The position numbers and the translations under genes are program-made. Shown here in pieces: positions 8,812-16,789 of a stretch of 37,147 nucleotides of DNA. The notes under the pieces are model-generated. The model saw only the letters and a list, made by a program, of their open reading frames with translations, was not told the origin of the DNA and searched no databases. The DNA is from an uncultured Rickettsiales bacterium. GTDB taxonomy: Bacteria; Pseudomonadota; Alphaproteobacteria; Rickettsiales; Deianiraeaceae. Position 1 is the stretch's first letter. Every line of letters begins with the position of its first letter. Location: positions 1-37,147 of the forward strand of contig CALCWF010000191.1 in NCBI GenBank assembly GCA_937906355.1. Reading direction: 5' to 3'.

Positions 8812-9162
8812 TTATTTTCTTATATATAGACGCATTGCGTTGTATAGCCCGGCAATTGAACAGAATATAAGCAATAATGCGAAGATGGCGACATTTTTTA
8901 CGAAGAAATACGAGTAGATCTTATTTAAGATGAATGCTGTAATTATACCGCCGGCTAAGTCGGCAACTACGTTGTATACGATCATTAGATTTTTTTTTTC
9001 GATTGTTGTTTTTGTTATATTTGATTTTTTGTTTTTCTGTTTAAAAGTTTCAATTTGTTCCTGCAGACTTTTAATATTGTCGTTCTTGGTGTTGTTGTTC
9101 TTGGTGGGCTCGTTTGTTGTATCATTATTTTCAATAATACTACTATCAGCTTTCATTATCAT
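8812..9162 (-). CDS. atpI: AtpI/AtpZ-like ATP synthase accessory membrane protein
   Basis: The 116-residue protein has a polar Asn/Lys/Thr-rich, coiled-coil amino half (to about residue 58) and two transmembrane helices in the carboxyl half. The helices are VADLAGGIITAFILNKIYSYFF and IFALLLIFCSIAGLYNAMRLYI. The Gly-Gly in helix one and the Gly...Asn-x-x-R end of helix two fit the AtpI/AtpZ (F0F1 assembly factor) family. The other atp genes are not adjacent. Convergent rpe and upstream hisS flank it, and it may be co-transcribed with hisS. Because small two-helix proteins are easily misassigned, the function stays tentative. Confidence 0.55.
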   Translation of the reverse strand: MIMKADSSIIENNDTTNEPTKNNNTKNDNIKSLQEQIETFKQKNKKSNITKTTIEKKNLMIVYNVVADLAGGIITAFILNKIYSYFFVKNVAIFALLLIFCSIAGLYNAMRLYIRK

Positions 9163-9204
9163 GATAATAAACTTAAAGTATCTAAATACAAAGTTATTTA
9201 ATTG

Positions 9205-10425
9205 CTATTTATTACTAAGCGGTTTTTGCTCTCCACTATTTAGATCTTTTATGAAAATTTCCCCGTCTTTTTCGAAAATGACGAAGTCTGCTTTAATTTG
9301 ATTTGCCCATTTTAGTCCCTTGATGAAATCGATGTTATAGTTGATTTCGTTGCGTGCTCCGTTGACAAAATGACTTTTATTTGTTAAATGACAGTATAGT
9401 GGTTTTTTGTCTGGCATTGTTGAGTTGTCCATTAGCTCCATTAGACGTTCGATTCCGAGAGCCCATCCGAAGGCAGTGAGTTTTTTTCCGGACATTTCTT
9501 CAATTAGATTGTTATATTCCCCGCCACCGCATATAGCATCTTGTGTTGCTCCGAGTTTGTTAGTTGTTATTTCGAAGACAAAACCACTATAATAGTCTAG
9601 ACCGCGCACCAAGTTGTCGTCAATTCGAATATTGCATTTTTGGTCATCTCTATTATTTTTTTCTCCAAACAGATTTTGTTCCTTCTTTTTCTCTAGAAAA
9701 GAATATAGGAACTTTTTATTCTCGTTGCCCAAGAAGTCTTCAATTTTTGGTGCTTGTTTCAATATATTTTTGTCGTTTTCGTCTTTACTATCGAGTATAC
9801 GTAGAATGTTTTTTTCTAATCGAATTTTACTATCATCAGACAGATCTTGTTTGTATTGTTGCAGATATTGATACAATGCATTTGTATATTTTTTTCTTTC
9901 ATCTTTTCTACCCAAATAGTTTATTTTTATAGCGACATCGTCTATTCCGATGCTTATTAAAAGTTTTCGTATAAACATTAGATATTGATATATCTCGTCT
10001 GCTCTTTCTCTAAGTCCAAAGATCTCGAAATTTAATTGATTAAATTGTCGATAACGACCTTTTTGCGGTCTATCATAACGAAAGACGGGCCCATAAGAGA
10101 AGAACTTATGTGGAAAAGGTCCTTGAAATAGTCCGTTTTCGATTACGTATCTACAAACGCCAGCAGTCATTTCGGGACGAAGTGCTACCGCGTCTCCGCT
10201 CTTATCTTCAAAACGATAGAGTTCTTTTTTCACTACATCGCTCTCGTTGCCTAAGTTTCTGTCGAAGAGATTTGAATATTCAAGAATTGGTGTTGTTAGA
10301 TGAGAAAAATTCATTTCTTCCGCTAGATTGCTCGCTGTTTTAACTATAAAATCAAATTTACGTGCATCATTGTCGCACAAGTCTTTCATTCCTCTTAGGA
10401 GTCTATAATCACAACGTGATGTCAT
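9205..10425 (-). CDS. hisS: Histidyl-tRNA synthetase
   Basis: This class II aminoacyl-tRNA synthetase charges tRNA-His. Visible are the amino-terminal RGMKDL, motif 1 around TTPILEYSNLF, and motif 2 FRYDRPQKGRYRQFNQLNFEIFG. The HisRS-specific LVRGLDYYSGFVFEI and motif 3 (AFGWALGIERLMEL) follow. Its 406 residues are close to the normal length, with a short carboxyl anticodon-binding domain containing the FVIFEKDGEIFIKDL stretch. The middle insertion domain is Lys/Asp-rich. The AtpI-like gene follows 42 bases downstream on the same strand. Confidence 0.95.
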   Translation of the reverse strand: MTSRCDYRLLRGMKDLCDNDARKFDFIVKTASNLAEEMNFSHLTTPILEYSNLFDRNLGNESDVVKKELYRFEDKSGDAVALRPEMTAGVCRYVIENGLFQGPFPHKFFSYGPVFRYDRPQKGRYRQFNQLNFEIFGLRERADEIYQYLMFIRKLLISIGIDDVAIKINYLGRKDERKKYTNALYQYLQQYKQDLSDDSKIRLEKNILRILDSKDENDKNILKQAPKIEDFLGNENKKFLYSFLEKKKEQNLFGEKNNRDDQKCNIRIDDNLVRGLDYYSGFVFEITTNKLGATQDAICGGGEYNNLIEEMSGKKLTAFGWALGIERLMELMDNSTMPDKKPLYCHLTNKSHFVNGARNEINYNIDFIKGLKWANQIKADFVIFEKDGEIFIKDLNSGEQKPLSNK

Positions 10426-10615
10426 ATTTATATGATGGATTTAATATTTTTTCTTAATAAGAATCAAGTCTATCTATTCATAATAGAAGGGCGTAAAATT
10501 GTCGAGAGTGCAAATTGATAGATAGTATAATTTATTTTTTGTATTTATGTTATATTAATTGTTTTTCTATCTCTTGTTTTTTATAAGAATATAGCCATAA
10601 CCGATTGCTGGCAGG

Positions 10616-11896
10616 ATGATTTTGCTTAAAGATGTTTTTCTAAGTGGAGAACAAAAGGATATTTTGATTAAGGGCAATTTAATTAGTAAAATTCTTGATA
10701 GAATAGATGTGCATAATTTACAGGATGATAATGACGTAGACAATGATACTGAAATTGAAATAATAGATTGTAGTAATAAGGCTATTTTACCTTCGTTTTG
10801 TAATACTCATACTCATGCGTCGATGATGTTTTTACGTGGAATTGGTGAAGATAAAGATTTATTTGCTTGGTTGCAGGAGGAAATATGGCCGAGAGAGGTA
10901 AAAATAACACCCGAGATGATATATCATTTGACTCGTTTTGCAATGTTAGAAATGATAAAAAGTGGAACGACGATGTTCTCTGATATGTATTTTTTTCCTG
11001 AGGAAACCATTAGAGCTATTAAAGAGATGGGAATACGTGGTGCTATTACGTATTGCGGAATGGATCTTTTTGATAAGAAGAAAACAGAAGAGCAGAAAGA
11101 GCTTTGTGAGAAGTTTTTATCGACGAAATCTCCGTCTGCGAGAATTATTAAAGGTCTAAGTTGTCATGCAATATATACGACATCAGAAGATATGTTTCTT
11201 TTTGCGAAAGGACTAACAAGACGAGAAGATACATATTTACATATTCATTCTTCCGAGACTTTAAAAGAAGTAAATGATTGCTTGGAAGAGCACGGTTGTC
11301 GTCCGGTAGAGCTAATGAATGATTGGGGAGTATTAGACGATAAAACGATATTAGCACACTGCGTTCATCTTGATGATGACGAGATAGATGTTTTACACAG
11401 TAAACAAACGACTGTTGCACACTGTCCGTCTTCAAATTTTAAGCTTAATTCTGGGCGAATGGAGACGCAAAAATTGATAGATGCTGGTTTGCGTATAACG
11501 TTAGGAACGGACGGAGTTTCTTCAAATAATTCTTTATCGATGATATCTGAAATGAAGACGATGGCTTTTTCTGGTAGAAGTATAGCTAACAAGGCAGATG
11601 CCGTGAGGATCGACGATATCTACAAGATAGCTACAAAAAACGGTTTTGATTTCTTTGGCGTTAATGCTGGCGAGATAAAAGAAGGCAAATTAGCTGACTT
11701 TATATTGGTTAATTTGAATAACATATTTCTCTTGCCGAACAATAACTTAAAATCGAATATTATATATTCAGCGGATAGTTCGTGTATAACTGATGTTTTT
11801 TGCGATGGTAAGGCGGTAATGAGAGACGGGAAGATACGCAACGAAGACGAGATTATATCTAAATTTAAGAAAGTCTGTGACGCATTACTCAAATAA
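10616..11896 (+). CDS. mtaD: Amidohydrolase, methylthioadenosine/S-adenosylhomocysteine deaminase type
   Basis: This metal-dependent deaminase belongs to the TRZ/ATZ-MtaD branch of the amidohydrolase superfamily. It probably converts S-adenosylhomocysteine or methylthioadenosine to the inosyl form. The metal site is clear: NTHTHASM (HxH), LSCHAIYTTS, HIHSSET, ILAHCVHL, AHCPSSNFKLNSG and the catalytic Asp in TLGTDGVSSNN. The 426-residue length fits MtaD. Guanine deaminase and other related amidohydrolases are less likely because SSNFKLNSG and TDGVSSNNSL are MtaD-like, but the substrate cannot be fixed by eye. The ATG at 10616 is the only sensible start, since the second residue block begins the usual beta-sandwich domain. 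A strong terminator follows at 12024. Confidence 0.8.
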   Translation: MILLKDVFLSGEQKDILIKGNLISKILDRIDVHNLQDDNDVDNDTEIEIIDCSNKAILPSFCNTHTHASMMFLRGIGEDKDLFAWLQEEIWPREVKITPEMIYHLTRFAMLEMIKSGTTMFSDMYFFPEETIRAIKEMGIRGAITYCGMDLFDKKKTEEQKELCEKFLSTKSPSARIIKGLSCHAIYTTSEDMFLFAKGLTRREDTYLHIHSSETLKEVNDCLEEHGCRPVELMNDWGVLDDKTILAHCVHLDDDEIDVLHSKQTTVAHCPSSNFKLNSGRMETQKLIDAGLRITLGTDGVSSNNSLSMISEMKTMAFSGRSIANKADAVRIDDIYKIATKNGFDFFGVNAGEIKEGKLADFILVNLNNIFLLPNNNLKSNIIYSADSSCITDVFCDGKAVMRDGKIRNEDEIISKFKKVCDALLK

Positions 11897-11977
11897 GTGA
11901 AATACTTTATTAAGTAAAACAATTTACAGAGTTTGTTTAAACTTTTCGCTATAAGTTTTTGCTATAAGTTTTCTCAG

Positions 11978-12012
11978 TTTGATATATAATTTGATATACT
12001 AAATTTGATATA
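11978..12012. repeat. Three direct copies of TTTGATATA
   Basis: TTTGATATA occurs at 11978-11986, 11990-11998 and 12004-12012, starting 12 and 14 bases apart, just before the terminator hairpin. Two copies of GCTATAAGTTTT lie just upstream (about 11948-11972). Such spacing could reflect slippage in AT-rich DNA or a protein site near one helical turn. No function is evident. Confidence 0.4.
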
Positions 12013-12023
12013 TTAATTTACTT

Positions 12024-12059
12024 TACTTGAAGCATGTGCCGATGCTTCAAGTATTTTTT
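12024..12059 (+). terminator. mtaD: Intrinsic terminator after the mtaD-type gene
   Basis: ACTTGAAGCAT (12025-12035) pairs perfectly with ATGCTTCAAGT (12042-12052) around a six-base loop. One more T-A pair sits at the base, and a run of six T follows on the + strand (12054-12059). This gives a 12-bp stem with a U-tract, which would stop transcription of the deaminase before it runs into the convergent dnaK. On the other strand the stem lacks a T-run, so it would act mainly in one direction. Confidence 0.8.
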
Positions 12060-12131
12060 CACTCATTTTGTTTATTTATTCAATTGGTTATTTGTTTAAT
12101 TAGTTTGCATTTTCGATTATTGCATTTCCAA

Positions 12132-14033
12132 TTAGTTTGCATCCTTTGCACCATCGGCACCGCTACCGCCATTATCACCGCCTTCGCTACCAGTGTTGCT
12201 ACTGTCGCCGTTGCTTCCGGCGTTGTTTTGATAAATTAGCTTACCAATTTCCATTGCTTGATTTCGCAAATTTTCAACGGCGTTTTTGATTTTTTCTAAG
12301 TCTTCTCCGTCCTTACAGTCTTTGACGTCGCTGATTGCTTTCTCGACTTTTTCTTTTAGATCGCTTGGGATCTTATCCTTATTCTCGTTGATAGACTTCT
12401 CAGTTGAATAAATAAGCATATCAGCGTCGTTGCGAGCATCTGCGAGTTCCTTCATCTCTTTGTCCTTTTCTGCATGAGCTTCTGCTTCTTTGACCATATT
12501 TTCAATTTCAGCATCGCTTAGTCCGCCGGAACTTTTGATTGTTATATTTTGCTCTTTTCCAGTTCCTTTGTCCTTTGCAGAAACGTGCATAATACCGTTT
12601 GCATCGACATCGAATGTAACCTCAATTTGTGGTATTCCACGAGGTGCAGGTGCTATACCGTCTAACAAAAATTCACCTAATAGCTTGTTATCACGAGCCA
12701 TTTGACGTTCACCTTGATAGATTTTAATTCCAACAGAACTTTGATTATCTTCCGCCGTTGAGAACACTTGCGACTTTGTTGTTGGAATTGTTGTGTTTCT
12801 TTCTATCAGCTTGGTCATAACACCACCCATTGTTTCGATACCGAGTGATAATGGTGTTACGTCGAGTAAAACTATATCTTTTACACTGCTATCTCCTTTC
12901 AAAACTGCGGCTTGTATCGCAGCTCCGATAGCGACTGCTTCATCAGGATTTACACCTTTTGAAGGTTCTTTACCGAAGAAGTCCTTAACAGCTTTTTGAA
13001 CCGCTGGCATTCTTGTCATACCACCGACAAGCAATACTTCATCTATGTCGCTCGTTTTTAACTTTGCATCTGCCAATGCTTTCTTGCATGGTTCAATAGT
13101 TCTTTTGATTAAATTTTCAGTTAGTTCCTCGAACTTTGCTCTTGTTAACTTTACGTTCAAGTGCTTTGGTCCCGTTGCATCGGCTGTTATATATGGCAAA
13201 TTAACTTCACTCTCTAATGTAGAAGATAGTTCGATTTTTGTTTTTTCTGCTGTTTCTTTGAGTCTTTGACAAGCTAATGGATCTTTCGACAAATCGATAC
13301 CCGGATTTTGTTTTTTGAACTCGTCCATCAAATATTGTTGAATGCATTGATCGAAGTCTTCACCTCCTAGAAACGTATCTCCGTTCGTTGAAACAACTTC
13401 GAATACGCCACCTCCCATTTCGAGAATTGATATATCGAATGTTCCACCACCTAGATCGAATACAGCGATCTTCATATCTTTGCCTTTTTTGTCTATACCA
13501 TAGGCAAGAGCAGCGGCCGTAGGTTCGTTTATGACTCTTAGCACATTTAAACCGGCTATTTTACCCGCATCTTTTGTTGCTTGTCTTTGTGAGTCGTTAA
13601 AGTAGGCAGGACAGGTTATGACGACATCCTTGGACTCACTTCCGATAAATTTTTCGGCTGCCGATTTTAGTTTTGACAGAACGAATGCACCAATTTGACT
13701 TGGTGAATACTCTTTTCCGTCGACTTTTATCCAAGCGTCTCCATTTTTGGACGCGACAATGTCGTAAGGTGATGTTTTTTTCCAGTCTTCTATTTCCTTA
13801 TCTGTGAATTTACGACCAATCAACCTTTTTGCAGAGAAAACAGTACCCTTAGGATTTACGACTTTTTGTCTCTTGGCAGGATCACCTACTATGACTTCGT
13901 CGCCTTTGAAAGCAACCTCGGAAGGAGTTGTAGAGTGTCCTTCGTCGTTTGGACAGATTCTATGTTGTCCATTATCCCAGACACAGCAACATGAATACGT
14001 CGTTCCTAAATCAATACCGAATGGTTTACTCAT
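12132..14033 (-). CDS. dnaK: Chaperone DnaK (Hsp70) with divergent ends
   Basis: This ATP-driven chaperone folds and disaggregates client proteins together with DnaJ and GrpE. It has a full actin-like ATPase domain: GIDLGTTYSC phosphate loop, INEPTAAALAYG, FDLGGGTFDISIL and LVGGMTRMPAVQ. The linker and substrate-binding domain follow (VLLDVTPLSLGIETMGG, then the lid helices). Its 633 residues match the family. Two oddities stand out. The amino end reads TTYSCCCVWDNG where bacteria usually have TTNSCVAV, with three adjacent cysteines. The carboxyl end is a Gly/Asn/Ser-rich tail ending GADGAKDAN and lacks the usual EFEEVKD-like finish. Neither dnaJ nor grpE is adjacent. The frame is intact. Confidence 0.95.
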   Translation of the reverse strand: MSKPFGIDLGTTYSCCCVWDNGQHRICPNDEGHSTTPSEVAFKGDEVIVGDPAKRQKVVNPKGTVFSAKRLIGRKFTDKEIEDWKKTSPYDIVASKNGDAWIKVDGKEYSPSQIGAFVLSKLKSAAEKFIGSESKDVVITCPAYFNDSQRQATKDAGKIAGLNVLRVINEPTAAALAYGIDKKGKDMKIAVFDLGGGTFDISILEMGGGVFEVVSTNGDTFLGGEDFDQCIQQYLMDEFKKQNPGIDLSKDPLACQRLKETAEKTKIELSSTLESEVNLPYITADATGPKHLNVKLTRAKFEELTENLIKRTIEPCKKALADAKLKTSDIDEVLLVGGMTRMPAVQKAVKDFFGKEPSKGVNPDEAVAIGAAIQAAVLKGDSSVKDIVLLDVTPLSLGIETMGGVMTKLIERNTTIPTTKSQVFSTAEDNQSSVGIKIYQGERQMARDNKLLGEFLLDGIAPAPRGIPQIEVTFDVDANGIMHVSAKDKGTGKEQNITIKSSGGLSDAEIENMVKEAEAHAEKDKEMKELADARNDADMLIYSTEKSINENKDKIPSDLKEKVEKAISDVKDCKDGEDLEKIKNAVENLRNQAMEIGKLIYQNNAGSNGDSSNTGSEGGDNGGSGADGAKDAN

Positions 14034-14063
14034 AAAATAAAACTACTAGACAAAACACTATCA

Positions 14064-14091
14064 AACATAATTTGAAAAATTTTTTTTCAAG
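14064..14091 (-). promoter_or_regulatory. dnaK: Possible dnaK promoter with CTTGAA -35 element
   Basis: Reading on the minus strand, CTTGAA (14091-14086) is followed 16 bases later by TATGTT (14069-14064), about 30 bases before the dnaK start codon. CTTGAA resembles the -35 of RpoH-type heat shock promoters, while the -10 is a poor sigma-70 box and not a CCCCAT-type element. The assignment rests only on this match and the gene identity. Confidence 0.3.
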
Positions 14092-14250
14092 AGTGTCTTA
14101 TTTTTTTATTTTATTTTTCAAAGAATTGGCACGTTATAACTCAACTATTTTTGCGGCAGATCTGCATTTTTGCAGTAAATGTTTTTTTTGACTTTATACG
14201 TGATGTTGATGTTATAAATTGTGAATATTGTAAATATTTCCACAAGAACG

Positions 14251-14325
14251 TCGGAGTGGTGAGATTTGAACTCACGACCTTCTGTACCCAAAACAGATGC
14301 GCTAGCCAGGCTACGCTACACTCCG
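14251..14325 (-). tRNA. tRNA-Pro (anticodon TGG)
   Basis: On the minus strand the acceptor CGGAGTG pairs with CACTCCG. The D arm is GCGT/GCGC with the AGCCTGGCTA loop, the anticodon stem TCTGT/ACAGA encloses TTTGGGT, and the T arm GTGAG/CTCAC encloses TTCAAAT. The anticodon at loop positions 34-36 is TGG, which reads CCA and, with wobble, other proline codons. The discriminator base is A and the CCA tail is not encoded. The cloverleaf has no mismatch apart from a G-U pair in the D stem. Confidence 0.95.
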
Positions 14326-14458
14326 TGTGTTGTATATTGAATGGTTGCCTATTTTATTTGCAAGAAAATTGATTTAGAGGTTTTTTGCTGTTGCCCTGAA
14401 CGTGCAACGTTTTAGTATTTTAACTAAGAGACTTAGAATTTTGATTAAAAGATTAATA

Positions 14459-14788
14459 CTACTTGATATTATTGTTCTGTTGTTTATGTAAATCATGGTT
14501 ACATCTTTCAAGTTGTATGTTACGTCTTTCAACTTGTCCTTTTAATTCAATGTTTTCTTTTGTTGCTGATATAAAATATGTTAAACCGCCAAAAATTATA
14601 AAAGTGGAAAATGCAACTGTTACAAGAACATAAACTGTTTTTTTCGCTAATCCGCTTATTATTTTGTCTTGTATGCTATCTGTATTTTCTTCAATACTTT
14701 GTGAAACTATTTTCTTTAGTTCTTGCAAAAGATCTTCATTCTCACTGTTTTCTACTTCTCTCTCAATAGATTTATTGTTATCGCTCAT
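14459..14788 (-). CDS. Small single-pass membrane protein with coiled coil
   Basis: This is a 109-residue protein of no recognised family. It has an acidic amino half (ESENEDLLQELKKIVSQSIEE), one transmembrane helix (about 50-72, KKTVYVLVTVAFSTFIIFGGLTY) and a carboxyl heptad-like stretch (IELKGQVERRNIQLERCNHDL). It starts four bases after the stop of the broken ImmA/IrrE peptidase gene and was probably co-transcribed with it. Base composition is AT-rich and CpG-poor like that neighbour, unlike the surrounding housekeeping genes, which suggests the pair was acquired together. It resembles small phage or conjugative-element accessory proteins only in general architecture. Confidence 0.5.
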   Translation of the reverse strand: MSDNNKSIEREVENSENEDLLQELKKIVSQSIEENTDSIQDKIISGLAKKTVYVLVTVAFSTFIIFGGLTYFISATKENIELKGQVERRNIQLERCNHDLHKQQNNNIK

Positions 14789-14792
14789 ATAT

Positions 14793-15296
14793 TTATCTTG
14801 ACAATCCGCAGTTTATCAATCTATAGCCCATAGCTTCCCAAGAAACCCCGAAATAATCTGCCGTCATCCAAACACTTTGATTGAAATCTGCAAATTTTCT
14901 TCTTAAAATATCTTTTGGCATCAGGAATTCTGCTACAAATGAATTTGCACACATTTCATTAAAATTCAAGTTTTCATCTCTATTACTATTTTGATTATTC
15001 AATACATGGTATAGTTCATGACATAACGTGAATTTTTTTCTTTGAGGATTTTCGTCTTTATTTACAAATATCCTTTTGAGTTTTCTACAATCTCACTTCT
15101 GCCTGAAATTGCCTTTCTGTCTTTGTCTAATAAATTGTTTTCAAAGATGACTTGAATATTTAATCGCTTGAAGATACTATCAAACGGAATATTAAAGCTA
15201 TCTTTTCCTTCTGCTTTATCGTATAGAAAATGTATTATCTATTCCATACTCTCTTTTAAGAGTTTCAAATGTATTTTCTACTTGCTTAAAGTTCAT
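14793..15296 (-). pseudogene. ImmA/IrrE-family metallopeptidase, two frameshifts
   Basis: The carboxyl part reads, through position 15090, IFVNKDENPQRKKFTLCHELYHVLNN and then FNEMCANSFVAEFLMP. That is the ImmA/IrrE zinc site HExxH (HELYH) with its downstream Asn/Ala-rich glutamate helix. The upstream part continues in a different frame as NLLDKDRKAISGRSEIVENS, the family's usual preceding segment. A third frame starts at the ATG at 15296 with MNFKQVENTFETLKREYGI. Frame changes are needed near 15220-15230 and near 15070-15085, the second at a run of A. ImmA/IrrE peptidases cleave repressors or stress regulators in mobile elements and toxin-antitoxin-like pairs, and no regulator gene is adjacent here. 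The breaks could be genuine decay or homopolymer sequencing errors. Confidence 0.75.
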
Positions 15297-15520
15297 AAAC
15301 ACTTTTACTTAAAAAAAAACACCAAAAATCTAATTGTTTCTATATAAAAATCAATCAATTTTACTTGACAATTTAAAATTAAATTTTCCCGCCATGGAAG
15401 GCAAAGGGGCAAAAATGCTCTTTTATCGTCAATATTTATTTCCCAATATCAATAATTTCTGTTGCAGTTGATATTTGATTGATATTTGACTTTTATTTTG
15501 TAGACGCTTTTTCTCGTGAT

Positions 15521-15778
15521 ATGATTGCTATCTTTATCAATAACGCATTTGAGAACGAGTTGAGAATAGAGTGTGAACGAGTGAGAGTAAACACGAAGAA
15601 AGACGGCGAGATATGCATATTGCCAAAGTATTATAATTCTATATTCGAAGTGAGCGATACGACGATAGGAATCATGTCTGACAAGAAGGAGAGAAAGATA
15701 AAAATTACAGGCAATGGGATAGTTAAAGTCGACGGCGATAATGTTTGTTGCTTCGGACAATTCGAGGAGGTGCAGTAG
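15521..15778 (+). CDS. atpC: Probable ATP synthase epsilon subunit (beta-sandwich domain)
   Basis: The 85-residue product looks like the amino-terminal beta-sandwich of F1 epsilon: an opening strand, then GEICILP (family GELGILPxH), and later KIKITGNGIVKVDGDNVCCFG (family: gly-rich strand followed by a V-rich strand). The carboxyl helical hairpin of longer epsilon subunits is absent, as in several short homologues. The ATG at 15521 gives a typical amino terminus; a TTG at 15479 would add 14 residues. The gene heads a forward run with mnhE and mnhF, and no other F1 gene is present. The histidine usual after GILP is missing (KYYN here), which lowers certainty. Confidence 0.55.
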   Translation: MIAIFINNAFENELRIECERVRVNTKKDGEICILPKYYNSIFEVSDTTIGIMSDKKERKIKITGNGIVKVDGDNVCCFGQFEEVQ

Positions 15779-15807
15779 ATTGCAACGAAGGTTTTGCGTG
15801 AAGTTGT

Positions 15808-16341
15808 ATGAATTTTAATTATAACAAGGTGACAAAATTTGCTATTAATAACGTATTGCGTCTCTATTTAAAGATTTTCGCATATACAAAGATCTTTTTA
15901 TTGCTAGTTTGTTTGTGGATTTTATTTTCCGGAAATGATGACAAGTTTATAATTGTATGTGGAGTCATATCTATCATGATAACATTCGTTGTTTGTGTTA
16001 TATGTAAGATAATATCTCCAGATTCTTATGTAATAAAGTTTGCATTCTTTAAGTATGTTTATGCTTTGTTGCGTGATATCGTGTGTTCGACGATCAAAAT
16101 GGTTAAGATAATCTATTCGGAGAAGTTGAGTATAGATCCAGGAACGGTGACGATTAATACGTCTTCGTTGACGAATCAAGAGAAGGTTTTATTTGCAAAT
16201 TTAATAACAATGACGCCTGGAACGTTTGTTATTGCCATTAATGGCGACGATTTCTTGGTTCACGCGCTTGATAGGAAGAATTTGAATTTTGAAGATAGTA
16301 AAGAATTGACGGAGCTCTTGAAGAAGATTCGTGGTTCATAA
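15808..16341 (+). CDS. mnhE: Na+/H+ antiporter (Mrp/Mnh) subunit E
   Basis: This is a membrane subunit of the multi-protein Mrp/Mnh cation/proton antiporter. It has hydrophobic helices in the first 90 residues (FLLLVCLWILFSG; FIIVCGVISIMITFVVCVICKI; FKYVYALLRDIV) and the soluble MnhE domain after them. The conserved pattern is LTNQEKVLFANLITMTPGTFVIAINGDDFLVHALD, corresponding to the family motif around N-x-I-t-L-T-P-G-T. Length (177) is normal. It starts 29 bases after the atpC-like gene, and mnhF follows 23 bases later, so the three probably form an operon. mnhB is 5 kb away on the other strand; subunits A, C, D and G are not in the window. Confidence 0.85.
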   Translation: MNFNYNKVTKFAINNVLRLYLKIFAYTKIFLLLVCLWILFSGNDDKFIIVCGVISIMITFVVCVICKIISPDSYVIKFAFFKYVYALLRDIVCSTIKMVKIIYSEKLSIDPGTVTINTSSLTNQEKVLFANLITMTPGTFVIAINGDDFLVHALDRKNLNFEDSKELTELLKKIRGS

Positions 16342-16364
16342 TGCATGTTTTATTGTATTAGACG

Positions 16365-16655
16365 ATGATTGGTATAATTTGTATATATATTTTTTCGATT
16401 ACGGTGATGCACGTGTTGCTATATATGAGGTCCGATAATATGAGTAAGATATTGCTGATAAATAGTGCGATTTCGTGTATCGCGGTTACGATTTTACTTT
16501 CAGCTTTTTATTTCAAGGATACTAACTTCATAGATGTTATTTTTTTCTATATAATAATGTCACCAATTGGGTTCTATGGAATATTTTTATATTGCCAGAG
16601 AGTGCATAAATTAGCAAGAAAGACAGAGAACGATCTCGTAGATAATAAGATATAG
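16365..16655 (+). CDS. mnhF: Na+/H+ antiporter (Mrp/Mnh) subunit F
   Basis: This 96-residue protein has three transmembrane segments (about 2-21, 28-48 and 54-73). Between helices one and two the RSDNMSKILLINSAISC segment corresponds to the family's R-x-GPs-x-x-DR-x-x-A-x-D region, and IDVIFFYIIMSPIGFYGIFLY to its conserved last helix. Sequence identity to the family consensus is low, but size, topology and position directly after mnhE support the call. The last 20 residues are polar and cytoplasmic. Confidence 0.7.
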   Translation: MIGIICIYIFSITVMHVLLYMRSDNMSKILLINSAISCIAVTILLSAFYFKDTNFIDVIFFYIIMSPIGFYGIFLYCQRVHKLARKTENDLVDNKI

Positions 16656-16789
16656 AGACATTTTGTTGTTTTTGTGTCGATTCAGCCAAATCTATTGATA
16701 GATGGGCGATCATGTGGGAAATGGCTCCGATGGTATCGATAAAATAGTTGACTTTATTTTACTACAATTAACTTTTCAACGTTGTAGAT

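Noticed and set aside
14326..14458. Possible weak hairpin GTTGC...GCAAC after the tRNA as a terminator or small RNA
   Set aside because: Only five base pairs and no clear T-run on the relevant strand.
15449..15760. Minus-strand frame of 103 codons opposite the atpC-like gene
   Set aside because: The forward frame shows epsilon-subunit motifs and operon context; the reverse frame shows none.
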